64,000 nt of DNA from Alcanivorax sp. DP30 (GTDB taxonomy: Bacteria > Pseudomonadota > Gammaproteobacteria > Pseudomonadales > Alcanivoracaceae): the NCBI RefSeq assembly GCF_009882945.1, contig NZ_WTUY01000005.1:371045-435044 (forward strand), written 5' to 3'. A program made the position numbers and the translations under genes. Positions within the stretch are counted from its first letter, which is position 1. The number at the start of each line of letters is the position of its first letter. The notes beneath the pieces are model-generated. The model made no database searches. It was not told the DNA's origin and worked only from the letters and a program-made list of their open reading frames with translations. Shown piece after piece: positions 16,518-24,208 of this stretch.

Positions 16518-17236
16518 TGCGTTTTCTTATACTCACCCTGCTATTACTGGCCCGCCCGTTATGGGCGGCGCCGGATTTCCCCGAACTCACTGGTCGGGTG
16601 GTGGACCAGGCCGGGCTGCTGACGCCGGCCCAGGTGCAGAGTCTCACCGGTTCCCTGGCGGCGGCGGAGCAAAACTCTTCCAATCAGGTGGTGGTGGTCA
16701 CCCTGGCGGATTTGCAGGGCTACGATATTGCCGATTATGGCTATCAGCTGGGGCGTCACTGGGGTATCGGCAGCAAGGACAACGACAACGGTGTGTTGCT
16801 GATTGTGGCCCCCAATGATCGCAAGGTCCGCATTGAAGTGGGGTACGGCCTGGAAGGGGCGCTGACGGATGCGCTTTCCAGTGTCATTGTTCAGCAGGAA
16901 ATTCTGCCTGCGTTCCGCCAGGGCCAGTTTTACGGCGGTATTCAGGCTGGTGTTACCGCCATCCAGGCGGCCATCAAGGGTGAATACGCCGGCACCCGCC
17001 AGCCTCGCCAAAAGCCCTCTGGGCTCAAGGTTCTGGGTATCCTTGGCATCATGATCGTACTCACCTTCCTGCTGTCATTCGGCGGAGGCGGCGGTCGCGG
17101 CGGTCGTCGTGGAGGTTTCATGTTCCTGCCCATGCCCATGGGGGGAGGAGGCTTCGGCGGAGGTGGATTTGGTGGCGGCGGCTTCGGCGGCGGCGGTGGC
17201 GGTTTTGGAGGCGGTGGCGCCTCGGGAGGTTGGTGA
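16514..17236 (+). CDS. TPM-domain protein with glycine-rich tail (YgcG type)
   Basis: A 240-residue exported protein. The signal peptide is 1-18; the TPM_phosphatase domain (about 22-150) has the usual GRVVDQAGLL, NQVVVVTLADLQG and WGIGSKDNDNGVLLIVAPND motifs. A single membrane helix (about 172-190) precedes a tail made almost wholly of GGGGFGGGGFGG repeats. Topology would place the TPM domain outside the cytoplasm. It overlaps both lemA and the following TPM gene by a few bases. Plant TPM relatives act in photosystem II repair; the bacterial role is unknown. Confidence 0.88.
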   Translation: MMRFLILTLLLLARPLWAAPDFPELTGRVVDQAGLLTPAQVQSLTGSLAAAEQNSSNQVVVVTLADLQGYDIADYGYQLGRHWGIGSKDNDNGVLLIVAPNDRKVRIEVGYGLEGALTDALSSVIVQQEILPAFRQGQFYGGIQAGVTAIQAAIKGEYAGTRQPRQKPSGLKVLGILGIMIVLTFLLSFGGGGGRGGRRGGFMFLPMPMGGGGFGGGGFGGGGFGGGGGGFGGGGASGGW

Positions 17237-17847
17237 TGTTGCTGGATAAACAGGCCCAGGCCGATCTGGCTGCGGCCATCAATGAACAGGAAAAACGCAC
17301 TGACGCTGAATTGGTGACAGTGCTGGCACATCAGGCCGACGACTATCGCTACATTACAACGTTGTGGGCGGCGCTGCTGTCCCTGCTGGTGCCTGCGGTG
17401 TTGCTGTTTGTTCCGCACTGGTTAACCAGTTTCGAGGCCCTGTTACTGCAATGGGGAGTATTGCTGGTGCTGGCGGTGCTGTTTCGTTTCAAGCCGGTCC
17501 AGTTCCGGCTGGTGCCCCGCGGCCTGCAACGACAGCGTGCCGCCAGTCTGGCGCGGACGGCTTTCCTGCAGCAGGGTCTGCACCATACTCGTGATGACAC
17601 CGGCCTGCTGATTTTCGTCAGTGAAGCGGAGCACTATGTGGAGATCCTGGCAGACCAGGGCATCGCCCGGCATGTCAGCGACGAGGAATGGCAGGCCATC
17701 GTTGATGCCTTTGTCCGTCGGGTAAAAGCTGGCCAGGTTGCCCAGGGGTTCCAGGAAGCCGTGACAGCCTGTGGTGACAAGCTTGCCGCCCACGTTCCCG
17801 CCACCCGGGAAAAAAATGAACTGCCCAACCACCTGGTGGTGCTATAG
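17236..17847 (+). CDS. second TPM-domain membrane protein
   Basis: A 203-residue protein with a short N-terminal TPM-like segment (QADLAAAINEQEKRTDAELV), two membrane helices (about 39-56 and 64-80) and a C-terminal TPM continuation (DTGLLIFVSEAEHYVEILAD). It is related to the preceding gene but has helices inserted early, the layout of the 'TPM domain containing' proteins usually found third in lemA-TPM-TPM operons. The ATG at 17236 overlaps the previous stop (TGATG), with GGGAGG six bases upstream. Confidence 0.82.
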   Translation: MLLDKQAQADLAAAINEQEKRTDAELVTVLAHQADDYRYITTLWAALLSLLVPAVLLFVPHWLTSFEALLLQWGVLLVLAVLFRFKPVQFRLVPRGLQRQRAASLARTAFLQQGLHHTRDDTGLLIFVSEAEHYVEILADQGIARHVSDEEWQAIVDAFVRRVKAGQVAQGFQEAVTACGDKLAAHVPATREKNELPNHLVVL

Positions 17848-17901
17848 CGCCGGGTGGTGCTAGTGTTATCTCTGACCAATGCCATGGAGGGTGCGTCAGT
17901 G

Positions 17902-18534
17902 ATGACCCGGATCGGGGCCACCGCAAGCATGTTGTTGTTGGCCGCCTTGGGCTGTGCCCAGGAAGAGGCCGCCACCGCCCAACCTCTTGATACGCTGCTG
18001 CAGACCTGTGCCGCCTGCCATGGGCCGGAGGGACAGGGTGTGGCCAATTATCCGCGCCTGGCCGGACTGGGGGAGCGCTACCTGGTTGCCCAGCTGGAGG
18101 CCTTTGCCAGTGGTCAGCGTGAGAACGCCATCATGAAACCCCAGGCTGCCAGCTTGACGGCTGCCCAGCGCCAGGCACTGGCCAGGCACTTCAGTGGCCT
18201 GTCTGTGAAGCCCTCTGCCAACACCGGCTTCACAAACATCAATGAGGCCGGCCGGCAACTAGCGCAACGGGGGCGCTGGGAACAAGGTATACCCGCCTGT
18301 GTACAGTGCCATGGACCGGACGGAACCGGCATCGGTGAGGACTTTCCTGCCCTGGCAGGTCAGCCGGCCCGTTATCTGCAGGATCAGCTGGAAGCCTGGC
18401 GCTCCGGCAAGCGCGCAGGTGATCCCATGGGGCTGATGACTAGCATAGCCCGCTCTTTAAAAGGCGAGGATCTGGCGCCGGTGGCGGCCTACTTTGCCTC
18501 CCTGCCTGCAGTAACGGAGAGTGGCCATGAATAA
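17902..18534 (+). CDS. tsdB: di-heme cytochrome c (cytochrome c4/TsdB-like)
   Basis: A 210-residue exported protein with two class-I cytochrome c domains; heme motifs are CAACH (36-40) and CVQCH (133-137), and the overall shape is cytochrome c4-like. The N-terminus MTRIGATASMLLLAALGC may be a lipoprotein signal (Cys18), though the box is imperfect. It overlaps the following TsdA-like gene by eight bases. In several proteobacteria a di-heme cytochrome, TsdB, is encoded directly upstream of tsdA and accepts its electrons; that is the reason for the tentative symbol. The start at 17902 is preceded by GGAGG. Confidence 0.75.
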   Translation: MTRIGATASMLLLAALGCAQEEAATAQPLDTLLQTCAACHGPEGQGVANYPRLAGLGERYLVAQLEAFASGQRENAIMKPQAASLTAAQRQALARHFSGLSVKPSANTGFTNINEAGRQLAQRGRWEQGIPACVQCHGPDGTGIGEDFPALAGQPARYLQDQLEAWRSGKRAGDPMGLMTSIARSLKGEDLAPVAAYFASLPAVTESGHE

Positions 18535-19513
18535 GATCGTCATCATCGTGGTGACCACTTGCGCCTTCCTGGCGGGTATCGCCTGGGAAGCCGGTGTTTT
18601 CCTGGCCGGCGACCGCCCTGACTACCGGGCCGAGAGCGAGGCCTTGCCCCCGTCTCCGGTGGAAGCAGCGCCCGCTGTTCCTGCCGTCAGCGGCCCCGCT
18701 ACTGATCCCGGGCCGCCACCGAGAAGTGCCATGCCTGAAGGTCCCTTTGGCGATATGGTACGCAAGGGCGAGCGGATCTTTACCCATACTCGTGACGAGG
18801 CCAGTGCTTACGTGGGCAATGATCTCAACTGCCGAAACTGTCACCTGGATGCCGGTCGTTATGAAAAAACCGCCCCCATGCGTGCCGCCTGGCCCAAGTA
18901 TCCCGCCTATCGCAGTAAAAATGATCACGTGAATGACTTCGCTGAGCGCTTGCAGGGGTGCTTCATGTACAGCATGAACGGCAAGGCCCCGCCCCGTGGT
19001 GGTGAGATCATCCAGGCGCTGGAGGCGTATTCCTACTGGTTGGCTCAGGGCACTCGAGCAGGGGAAAAGCTACAAAGTAAAGGGTTCCCTGCCATCGCTG
19101 ATCCGCAGCAGGCCCCTGCCTATGACCGTGGCGAAAGGGTTTACCAGGACAACTGCGCGTTCTGTCATGGCGCCGATGGCCAGGGGCAACGGGCCGCTGA
19201 CGGCTCCATCGGCTTTCCTCCATTGTGGGGGGCGCGTTCCTACAACTGGGGTGCCGGCATGCATCATGTGGACAAGGCCGCGCGTTTTATCAAGGCCGCC
19301 ATGCCCCTGGGGAAACCCACACTCACAGAACAGCAGGCCTGGGATGTGGCCCTGTATATCAACAGTCAGGAGCGCCCTCAGGATCCGCGCTTTGAGGGCT
19401 CGGTCACGGCAACGGCGAACCGGTTACATCAGCATGGATTCAGTCAGTACGGTAAGACGGTCAACGGTCGCGTGCTGGGAGAAAATTCCCCGCCTGCCGG
19501 CACGGTGCCTTAA
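18527..19513 (+). CDS. tsdA: thiosulfate dehydrogenase TsdA-like di-heme cytochrome c
   Basis: A 328-residue periplasmic protein anchored or exported by an N-terminal hydrophobic segment (about 3-27), then a Pro/Ala-rich linker. Heme 1 is CRNCH (102-106), followed by HLDAGR; a conserved Cys at 145 (ERLQGCFMYSMNGK) sits 39 residues after His106. In characterised TsdA the catalytic heme has His/Cys ligation from just such a Cys. Heme 2 is CAFCH (210-214). The expected reaction is oxidation of two thiosulfates to tetrathionate (or the reverse), with electrons passed to the di-heme partner upstream. Other SoxA-like roles are possible. Confidence 0.75.
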   Translation: MNKIVIIVVTTCAFLAGIAWEAGVFLAGDRPDYRAESEALPPSPVEAAPAVPAVSGPATDPGPPPRSAMPEGPFGDMVRKGERIFTHTRDEASAYVGNDLNCRNCHLDAGRYEKTAPMRAAWPKYPAYRSKNDHVNDFAERLQGCFMYSMNGKAPPRGGEIIQALEAYSYWLAQGTRAGEKLQSKGFPAIADPQQAPAYDRGERVYQDNCAFCHGADGQGQRAADGSIGFPPLWGARSYNWGAGMHHVDKAARFIKAAMPLGKPTLTEQQAWDVALYINSQERPQDPRFEGSVTATANRLHQHGFSQYGKTVNGRVLGENSPPAGTVP

Positions 19514-19850
19514 TGGCAATTGCGGCAGCTGAAACCCGCCAGGAGCTGATTGTTTGCTAACCAATTGTTATTTAATGGAAAGTCGCTGAAAGCCTGATAA
19601 GAAATGCCGTCTGTCACATTCTTTGTATATGAGAAAAGTAGATAATTGCGATGGCCGCCGGAATCCGGTATCAAAATAAGGCAATGAAGCGAAGGCGAAG
19701 GGGTCAGGCCATTTTTGTCGCCTGCCAGCAATCTCGCCAGCGCGGGAAACATTGATAAAAAAGGAACCAGGACAATGCCGCAGCCGATGATGCAGCGGTA
19801 GTGATCCAGAGCGTAGCGGAACCTTTGGAATGCGCTAAGGAGAGATAACA
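19514..19850. other. 337-base intergenic region, no gene recognised
   Basis: This stretch is more AT-rich than its flanks. A 113-codon open frame on the minus strand (19851-19510) has a hydrophobic N-terminus but no ribosome site or family likeness. I see no T-run terminator, tRNA or known riboswitch. The last ten bases hold the AAGGAGA site of the next small gene. Confidence 0.4.
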
Positions 19851-20066
19851 ATGAAACTGTTTCGCGAACACCGTGGCACAGCCACCCCTATTCCCCCTGT
19901 ACTGATCACCGAATCGAACGACCTCGAACGCCTCAAATCCATTGCAAGGAACACTGCCGCGTTTGATCTGGGGGTCCAGGACGTTGAATGGGAAGACCGT
20001 AACGATGAACCTGAATGTCTACGTCTCAGGCTCAGTGACAACTATTATTTTGTGATCCGGCCTTAA
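19851..20066 (+). CDS. small hypothetical protein
   Basis: A 71-residue soluble protein: MKLFREHRGTATPIPPVLI, a central ERLKSIARNTAAFDLG helix, and an acidic-basic end with RLRLSDNYYFVIRP. It has no membrane segment, Cys or recognised motif. AAGGAGA lies eight bases before the ATG and a clear terminator follows 55 bases after the stop, so it is probably expressed as a single gene. Function unknown. Confidence 0.6.
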   Translation: MKLFREHRGTATPIPPVLITESNDLERLKSIARNTAAFDLGVQDVEWEDRNDEPECLRLRLSDNYYFVIRP

Positions 20067-20120
20067 GTGGATCCTGAGCAAAAAAACGTTGCAGCAAGCG
20101 TTGAATTTTTCATAGCACAA

Positions 20121-20159
20121 AAAAAAAAGGCTTGGCGTTTCCGCCAAGCCTTTTCTTTT
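20121..20159. terminator. bidirectional rho-independent terminator
   Basis: AAGGCTTGGCG-tttc-CGCCAAGCCTT is an 11-base-pair stem with an A-run on the left and a T-rich run on the right. It can end the small plus-strand gene and, read from the other side, the tRNA-Met transcript. Confidence 0.85.
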
Positions 20160-20162
20160 GTT

Positions 20163-20239
20163 TGGTAGCAAGGGGCGGACTTGAACCGCCGACCCCAGCA
20201 TTATGAGTGCTGTGCTCTAACCAGCTGAGCTACCTTGCC
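20163..20239 (-). tRNA. tRNA-Met (CAT anticodon, elongator)
   Basis: The minus strand folds as a 77-base cloverleaf. The acceptor is GGCAAGG with CCTTGCT (first pair G-U), the D arm is GCTC..GAGC, and the anticodon stem GCACT-CAT-AATGC gives anticodon CAT. The variable loop is five bases, the T arm is GGCGG-TTCAAGT-CCGCC, and the CCA end is encoded. It closely resembles elongator tRNA-Met rather than the initiator. Confidence 0.95.
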
Positions 20240-20253
20240 ATTCGAGGCCGCGA

Positions 20254-20282
20254 ATTTTCCGTGAGGTGGGTGCGGGTGTCAA
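20254..20282 (-). promoter_or_regulatory. promoter of tRNA-Met
   Basis: On the minus strand a perfect TTGACA (20282-20277) is followed after 17 bases by GAAAAT (20259-20254), which lies 14 bases before the tRNA 5' end. Confidence 0.65.
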
Positions 20283-20372
20283 GCTTTGTCGGTTCAGCTG
20301 GGTAATGTTTAGCCAGACCGGAGCGAATGCTGGTGAAATAGGGGAACGATTTGGGGATCTCTTGTCTTAATT

Positions 20373-20391
20373 GAGAATCGTTGTCATTATC
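20373..20391 (+). promoter_or_regulatory. Fur-box-like sequence upstream of iscR
   Basis: GAGAATCGTTGTCATTATC agrees at 14 of 19 positions with the classical 19-base Fur box. It lies just upstream of the iscR -35. The match is moderate and direct Fur control is inference. Confidence 0.4.
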
Positions 20392-20399
20392 GGGTTTGA

Positions 20400-20424
20400 A
20401 TACTTGACTGAAATGGTCGGGATT
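20400..20424 (+). promoter_or_regulatory. IscR type-1 operator in the iscR promoter
   Basis: ATACTTGACTGAAATGGTCG with GGATT after it agrees at about 22 of 25 positions with the type-1 IscR consensus ATASYYGACTRWWWYAGTCR(RSTAT). The -35 (TTGACT, 20404-20409) lies inside the site; a weak -10 (TAGGCT) follows at 17 bases. This is the classic autorepression layout. Confidence 0.75.
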
Positions 20425-20465
20425 ATTAGGCTTCAGCAGGTAATACACATAAAAAGGGTGTGGAT

Positions 20466-20927
20466 ATGCGACTGACTACCAAGGGCCGTTATGCGGTCAC
20501 GGCGATGCTGGATCTTTCCTTGCACGCTGCAGCCGGCCCGGTGTCGCTGGCGGACATTTCGGATCGTCAGGGTATTTCCATTTCCTATCTGGAGCAGCTG
20601 TTTGCCAAGTTGCGCCGTAACGGTCTGGTGAGTAGCGTGCGAGGCCCGGGGGGTGGCTACCAGTTGAGTCGTGCCAGCGAGGAGATTGATGTGGCCTCGG
20701 TGATTTCGGCGGTGGATGAACCGGTGGATGCCACTCGTTGTGGCGGCCAGGGCGACTGTCAGGAAGGGGACACCTGCCTGACCCATCACCTGTGGTGCGA
20801 CCTCTCTGACCAGATCCAGAACTTCCTTGGCGGGATTACCCTGGGAGAGCTGGTGTCGCGGCAAGAAGTGAAGCAGATCGCCGAGCGTCAGGATCGCCAT
20901 CAACGGCTGCCTGTGAATAGTCTTTAG
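20466..20927 (+). CDS. iscR: Fe-S cluster-sensing transcriptional regulator IscR
   Basis: A 153-residue Rrf2-family winged-helix regulator starting [17 protein letters not shown], the standard IscR N-terminus. The cluster ligands Cys92, Cys98, Cys104 and His107 (CGGQGDC, DTCLTHH) fall at exactly the positions known for E. coli IscR. The holo form represses type-1 promoters; the apo form acts at type-2 sites. Type-1 boxes are visible here and before sufB. The ATG at 20466 is preferred over the GTG at 20460 by family alignment. iscS follows after a spacer containing palindromic repeats. Confidence 0.95.
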   Translation: MRLTTKGRYAVTAMLDLSLHAAAGPVSLADISDRQGISISYLEQLFAKLRRNGLVSSVRGPGGGYQLSRASEEIDVASVISAVDEPVDATRCGGQGDCQEGDTCLTHHLWCDLSDQIQNFLGGITLGELVSRQEVKQIAERQDRHQRLPVNSL

Positions 20928-20932
20928 AAAAC

Positions 20933-21010
20933 GGTCGGACCTCTGAAGTCTGATATCGGACGAAAATAATCAGGCCGGATGGTTTGGGGTTGGCGTCAGA
21001 TGTCCGGCCT
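20933..21010. repeat. GTCGGACGTC-family palindromic repeat (iscR-iscS spacer)
   Basis: GGTCGGACCTCTGAAGTCTG then ATATCGGACG at the left faces GGCGTCAGATGTCCGGCC at the right, around an A/T-rich centre. It forms a long imperfect hairpin and could attenuate readthrough from iscR to iscS. Confidence 0.65.
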
Positions 21011-21097
21011 AACCAGCCGATTCGCTCAATGAGCCCAACGTCCTTATAATTTCCCCCTCATTCAAAGCCTTGCACACAACGGGTTTCAATCTTTGCC

Positions 21098-22246
21098 ATG
21101 AGCCAAGCTGTTTATCTTGATTACGCCGCCACCACCCCGGTGGATCCGGCGGTGGTGGACGTGATGGTGCGTCATCTCGGCCCCGAGGGAACCTTTGCCA
21201 ACCCGGCTTCCCGCAGCCATCTGTATGGCTGGCTGGCGGAAGAGGCGGTGGAGAATGCCCGGCGTCAGGTGGCGGATGTGCTTAACGCTGACCCCCGCGA
21301 GATCGTCTGGACCAGTGGCGCTACGGAAGCCAACAACCTGGCCCTGAAAGGGGTTATTGAGGCGCGTGGCGGTGGCCATGTGATTACTGGCGCCACCGAG
21401 CACAAGGCTGTGCTGGATGCCTGCAAGTGGCTGGAGCAGCAGGGCCATGCTGTGACCTATCTGAAGCCTGCGGCGGATGGCCGTATCTCGCCGGATTCCG
21501 TAGAGGAAGCGCTGCGCGATGACACGGTGCTGGTGTCAGTGATGCATGCCAATAATGAAACCGGGGTGATCAACGATATCGAAGCCATCGGTGGCCTGTG
21601 TCGTGAGCGAGGGGTGCTGTTCCATACCGACGCGGCCCAGAGCGTGGGTAAGTTGTCGCTGGATGTTCAGGCCATGCCGGTGGATCTGGTGTCAGTGTGT
21701 GCTCACAAAGTCTACGGCCCCAAGGGTATCGGCGCTTTGTATGTGCGCCGGGCGCCGGGGGTGAAAGTGGCGGCACAAATCCATGGTGGCGGCCATGAGC
21801 GTGGCATGCGTTCTGGTACCTTGCCGACCCACCAGATTGTGGGTATGGGCGAGGCGTTCGCACTGGCGGCTGGCCAGCGTGAGGAGGAGGGCGCGCGCAT
21901 TGCCGCCCTGCGAGATCGTCTTTGGCAGGGCATCAGCGAGCTGGAAGGCGTCAGCATCAATGGCGGCGAGAGTCCGCGTCTGCCGGGGCATCTGAATGTG
22001 GCCTTTGCCGATGTGGATGGCGAGATGCTGCTGACTGCCATGAATGGGGTGGCGGTGTCTTCCGGTTCAGCTTGTACGTCGGCCTCCCTGGAGCCGTCCT
22101 ATGTGCTCAAGGCCATGGGGGTGCCAGATGATCTGGCCCATGGTTCCATCCGCTTCTCCGTGGGGCGGTTTACCACTGAGGCCGATATCGAGTCTGCCGT
22201 TCAAAATGTGATCGATGTCGTGAAACGGCTGCGCAAGGCGGGCTAA
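21098..22246 (+). CDS. iscS: cysteine desulfurase IscS (class I)
   Basis: A 382-residue PLP enzyme that takes sulfur from cysteine for iron-sulfur cluster and thio-cofactor synthesis. The PLP lysine is Lys204 in [10 protein letters not shown]; the persulfide Cys326 lies in the mobile loop [10 protein letters not shown] typical of class-I IscS. It starts [14 protein letters not shown]. The protein ends [26 protein letters not shown] and lacks the extra C-terminal tail of the 404-residue E. coli enzyme that docks IscU. No iscU, hscBA or fdx follows; two H-NOX genes do instead. Confidence 0.93.
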   Translation: MSQAVYLDYAATTPVDPAVVDVMVRHLGPEGTFANPASRSHLYGWLAEEAVENARRQVADVLNADPREIVWTSGATEANNLALKGVIEARGGGHVITGATEHKAVLDACKWLEQQGHAVTYLKPAADGRISPDSVEEALRDDTVLVSVMHANNETGVINDIEAIGGLCRERGVLFHTDAAQSVGKLSLDVQAMPVDLVSVCAHKVYGPKGIGALYVRRAPGVKVAAQIHGGGHERGMRSGTLPTHQIVGMGEAFALAAGQREEEGARIAALRDRLWQGISELEGVSINGGESPRLPGHLNVAFADVDGEMLLTAMNGVAVSSGSACTSASLEPSYVLKAMGVPDDLAHGSIRFSVGRFTTEADIESAVQNVIDVVKRLRKAG

Positions 22247-22331
22247 CGGTGCTTTACCTCGGCTGAACGGTTTTCTGTACGGGCGTGCCCGCTTGCTATG
22301 GTGGATGAACCATCATCAAGGGAGCGGGACC

Positions 22332-22904
22332 ATGCACGGTGTGATTATTTCCAACCTCCAGAAATACGTGGTCGAAAAGCTGGGCGAGCCGGCCTGGGAC
22401 GGCCTGCGCGAAAAGGCGGGCTTGCTTGGCAAGGCGTTTATCCCGATCAGTATGTATCCGGATTCTGATCTGGATGCGCTGATAGCGGCTGCGGTCGAGA
22501 CCACAGGCCAGGATCGCGAGGCCATTCTCCAGGACTTCGGCGCCTGGGTGATTCCTCCCTTGATGAAGATGTACCGGTCGTTCATTCCTGAAGACTGGGA
22601 TGCCGCCACCTTTCTGGAAAACGTGGAAGAACGTATCCATGAGCGGGTGGTTCGTATGAAGGATGATGCTGCGCGGCCGCCACACATCAACGTGACCCAG
22701 GTGTCGCCTGGCATTCTTGAGGTGGAATACCAGTCTCATCGGGACATGGGGGCGCTGGCGCTGGGCTGTGTGTATGGCGTAGCCGATTTCTACGGTGAGA
22801 AAGCCACCCTGATTGAGCAGAAGAAGGGGCCGGGCACCCACCGTACCTATTCGGTCCGTTTGTCTGCGGGAACCGGGATCCGGCGGCGTCAGGAAGCCGT
22901 TTGA
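22332..22904 (+). CDS. stand-alone H-NOX (heme nitric oxide-binding) protein 1
   Basis: A 190-residue HNOB/H-NOX domain protein and nothing else. The proximal heme ligand is His103 (RIHERV), the heme-flattening proline pair is at 116-117 (ARPPHI), and the propionate-binding YxSxR motif is Y133-Q-S-H-R137. The residue aligned with the distal Tyr140 of oxygen-binding H-NOX is Leu, so NO selectivity is expected. H-NOX proteins usually control a partner kinase or cyclase encoded next door; here there is none. The start at 22332 has GGGAG upstream. It follows iscS by 85 bases and could be cotranscribed. Confidence 0.88.
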   Translation: MHGVIISNLQKYVVEKLGEPAWDGLREKAGLLGKAFIPISMYPDSDLDALIAAAVETTGQDREAILQDFGAWVIPPLMKMYRSFIPEDWDAATFLENVEERIHERVVRMKDDAARPPHINVTQVSPGILEVEYQSHRDMGALALGCVYGVADFYGEKATLIEQKKGPGTHRTYSVRLSAGTGIRRRQEAV

Positions 22905-22974
22905 ATGCGGGCTTCGGTTGCCAAATATCGACCTCGTTCAGCATTAAGTGACTACCTGCGTCACTGAGTTTGAT

Positions 22975-23003
22975 GCCGCTCACGAAATCAGGTTGTGAGC
23001 GGC
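22975..23003. repeat. perfect 9-bp inverted repeat upstream of H-NOX 2
   Basis: GCCGCTCAC (22975-22983) and GTGAGCGGC (22995-23003) are separated by 11 bases. There is no T-run. It could be an operator for the second H-NOX gene or a hairpin ending the first transcript. Confidence 0.5.
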
Positions 23004-23081
23004 GCCATGGCCCCGCCAGGCGGTTCTATTCCGGGTACGTCTCTTGCTGGTTTGTTGATATAACCAGTCGGGAGGCAAATT

Positions 23082-23645
23082 ATGCATGGAGCCATTGTTT
23101 CCAGTTTCAAGCGCTATCTGGATTCTTCTCTGGGTGAGGAAATCTGGCAGCATGCAGTGGAAGATGCGGGCCTGAAAGGCAAGACCTATATGCCGGTGTC
23201 GATCTATCCTGACGAGGAGATGGAGGCGCTGTTGACTGCTGCAGAAAGGTCCTCAGGGCTGCGTCGGGACAATCTGCTGGAGGATTTCGGCGAATGGGTG
23301 ATTGCCCCGATGATGCATCTCTATCGGGCCATGATTCCGCAGGACAGTGACGCGATCTCCTTTCTGGTGAACCTGCAGCAAACCCACGAACGTATTCTAA
23401 GACTCAAAGACCCTGAAGCCCGTGCGCCGGGTATTACCGTGAAGTGCTGCGGCGGTGGGCTGGTAGAGATTCACTATGCTTCCAGCCGCAATATGGCTGC
23501 GATGATTCCCGGCGCGGTAAGGGGCATCGCTGCCTGGTTTCATGAAGAGGTGACATTGCTGGCGTCCGAGCCGGGGCCGGAGGGGAACGCGACCTTTGTG
23601 TTTCGACTCAGCAGCGGCGAGCTGGCAGCGAAACAGGTGGTGTAA
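23082..23645 (+). CDS. stand-alone H-NOX (heme nitric oxide-binding) protein 2
   Basis: A 187-residue paralog of the preceding H-NOX, diverged but collinear. It begins MHGAIVSSFK; proximal His102 is in QTHERI, and the YxSxR motif is Y132-A-S-S-R136. The first of the conserved proline pair is Ala (ARAPGI), and the distal position is Met. Loss of one proline could change heme distortion and thus affinity, so the two sensors may cover different NO ranges (inference). A strong GGGAGG ribosome site precedes the ATG. It converges with sufE, the two stops being eight bases apart. Confidence 0.86.
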   Translation: MHGAIVSSFKRYLDSSLGEEIWQHAVEDAGLKGKTYMPVSIYPDEEMEALLTAAERSSGLRRDNLLEDFGEWVIAPMMHLYRAMIPQDSDAISFLVNLQQTHERILRLKDPEARAPGITVKCCGGGLVEIHYASSRNMAAMIPGAVRGIAAWFHEEVTLLASEPGPEGNATFVFRLSSGELAAKQVV

Positions 23646-23652
23646 TGCTGGA

Positions 23653-24102
23653 TCAGGCGGCCAGGTGCTCCGCCTGATGCTTGATCTTGGCGACCATGGC
23701 GCGCAGGCCGTTGCCGCGGGTGGGGCTCAGGTGGCTGAGCAGGTCAATCCGCTCGAAGAAACTATCCATGTCGTAGTCATGAATGGCTTGGGGGGATTGC
23801 CGGTTCAGTGCGGACAGGACAATGGCTGCCAGGCCTTTCACGATCAATGCATCGGAATCCACTGCAAGATACAGGGTATCTGCATCAGCGTCATAGTCGG
23901 TTTCCAGCCATACCTGGCTCTGACATCCGCGCACGAACCGGTCTTCGGTCTTCAGTTCATCAGGCAGGCCGGGCAGCTGCTTGCCCAGATCGATGATGTA
24001 GCGGTAACGCTCTTCCCAGTCATCCAGGAATTCCAGATCCTCGGCGATGTCTTCGGCGGTAATCTTTTCGCCAAGGGTGATGTTACGAATATCAAATGAC
24101 AC
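23653..24102 (-). CDS. sufE: sulfur acceptor protein SufE
   Basis: A 149-residue SufE. The acceptor Cys60 is in the invariant RGCQSQVW motif. The family's GDRITAEDI-like start (here GEKITAEDIAEDLEFLDDWE) and the YIIDLGKQLPGLP block are present. It receives persulfide sulfur from SufS and hands it to the SufBCD scaffold. It is the last gene of the suf operon, separated from sufT by 106 bases holding a palindromic repeat. Confidence 0.95.
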   Translation of the reverse strand: MSFDIRNITLGEKITAEDIAEDLEFLDDWEERYRYIIDLGKQLPGLPDELKTEDRFVRGCQSQVWLETDYDADADTLYLAVDSDALIVKGLAAIVLSALNRQSPQAIHDYDMDSFFERIDLLSHLSPTRGNGLRAMVAKIKHQAEHLAA

Positions 24103-24118
24103 GTCGCTTGAACTCCGT

Positions 24119-24207
24119 GGTCGGACGCCTGAAGTCGGACGTCGGACGCAAAAAAGAAAAACCGTAATGGGCTGGGGCAGACGTCTGACTTCCGACGCCT
24201 GACTTCC
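24119..24207. repeat. GTCGGACGTC-family palindromic repeat (sufT-sufE spacer)
   Basis: GGTCGGACGCCTGAAGTCGG then ACGTCGGACGC, followed by an A-rich centre and the complementary arm AGACGTCTGACTTCCGACG and CCTGAC. The minus-strand transcript would fold a long hairpin between sufT and sufE. Confidence 0.75.
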
Positions 24208-24208
24208 C

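Noticed and set aside
19510..19851. 113-residue minus-strand open frame
   Set aside because: No ribosome site, odd composition, no recognisable motif; treated as intergenic.
20933..24207. Repeated GTCGGACG units as a CRISPR array
   Set aside because: Copies are isolated in separate spacers, are palindromic, lack regular unique spacers and have no cas genes nearby.
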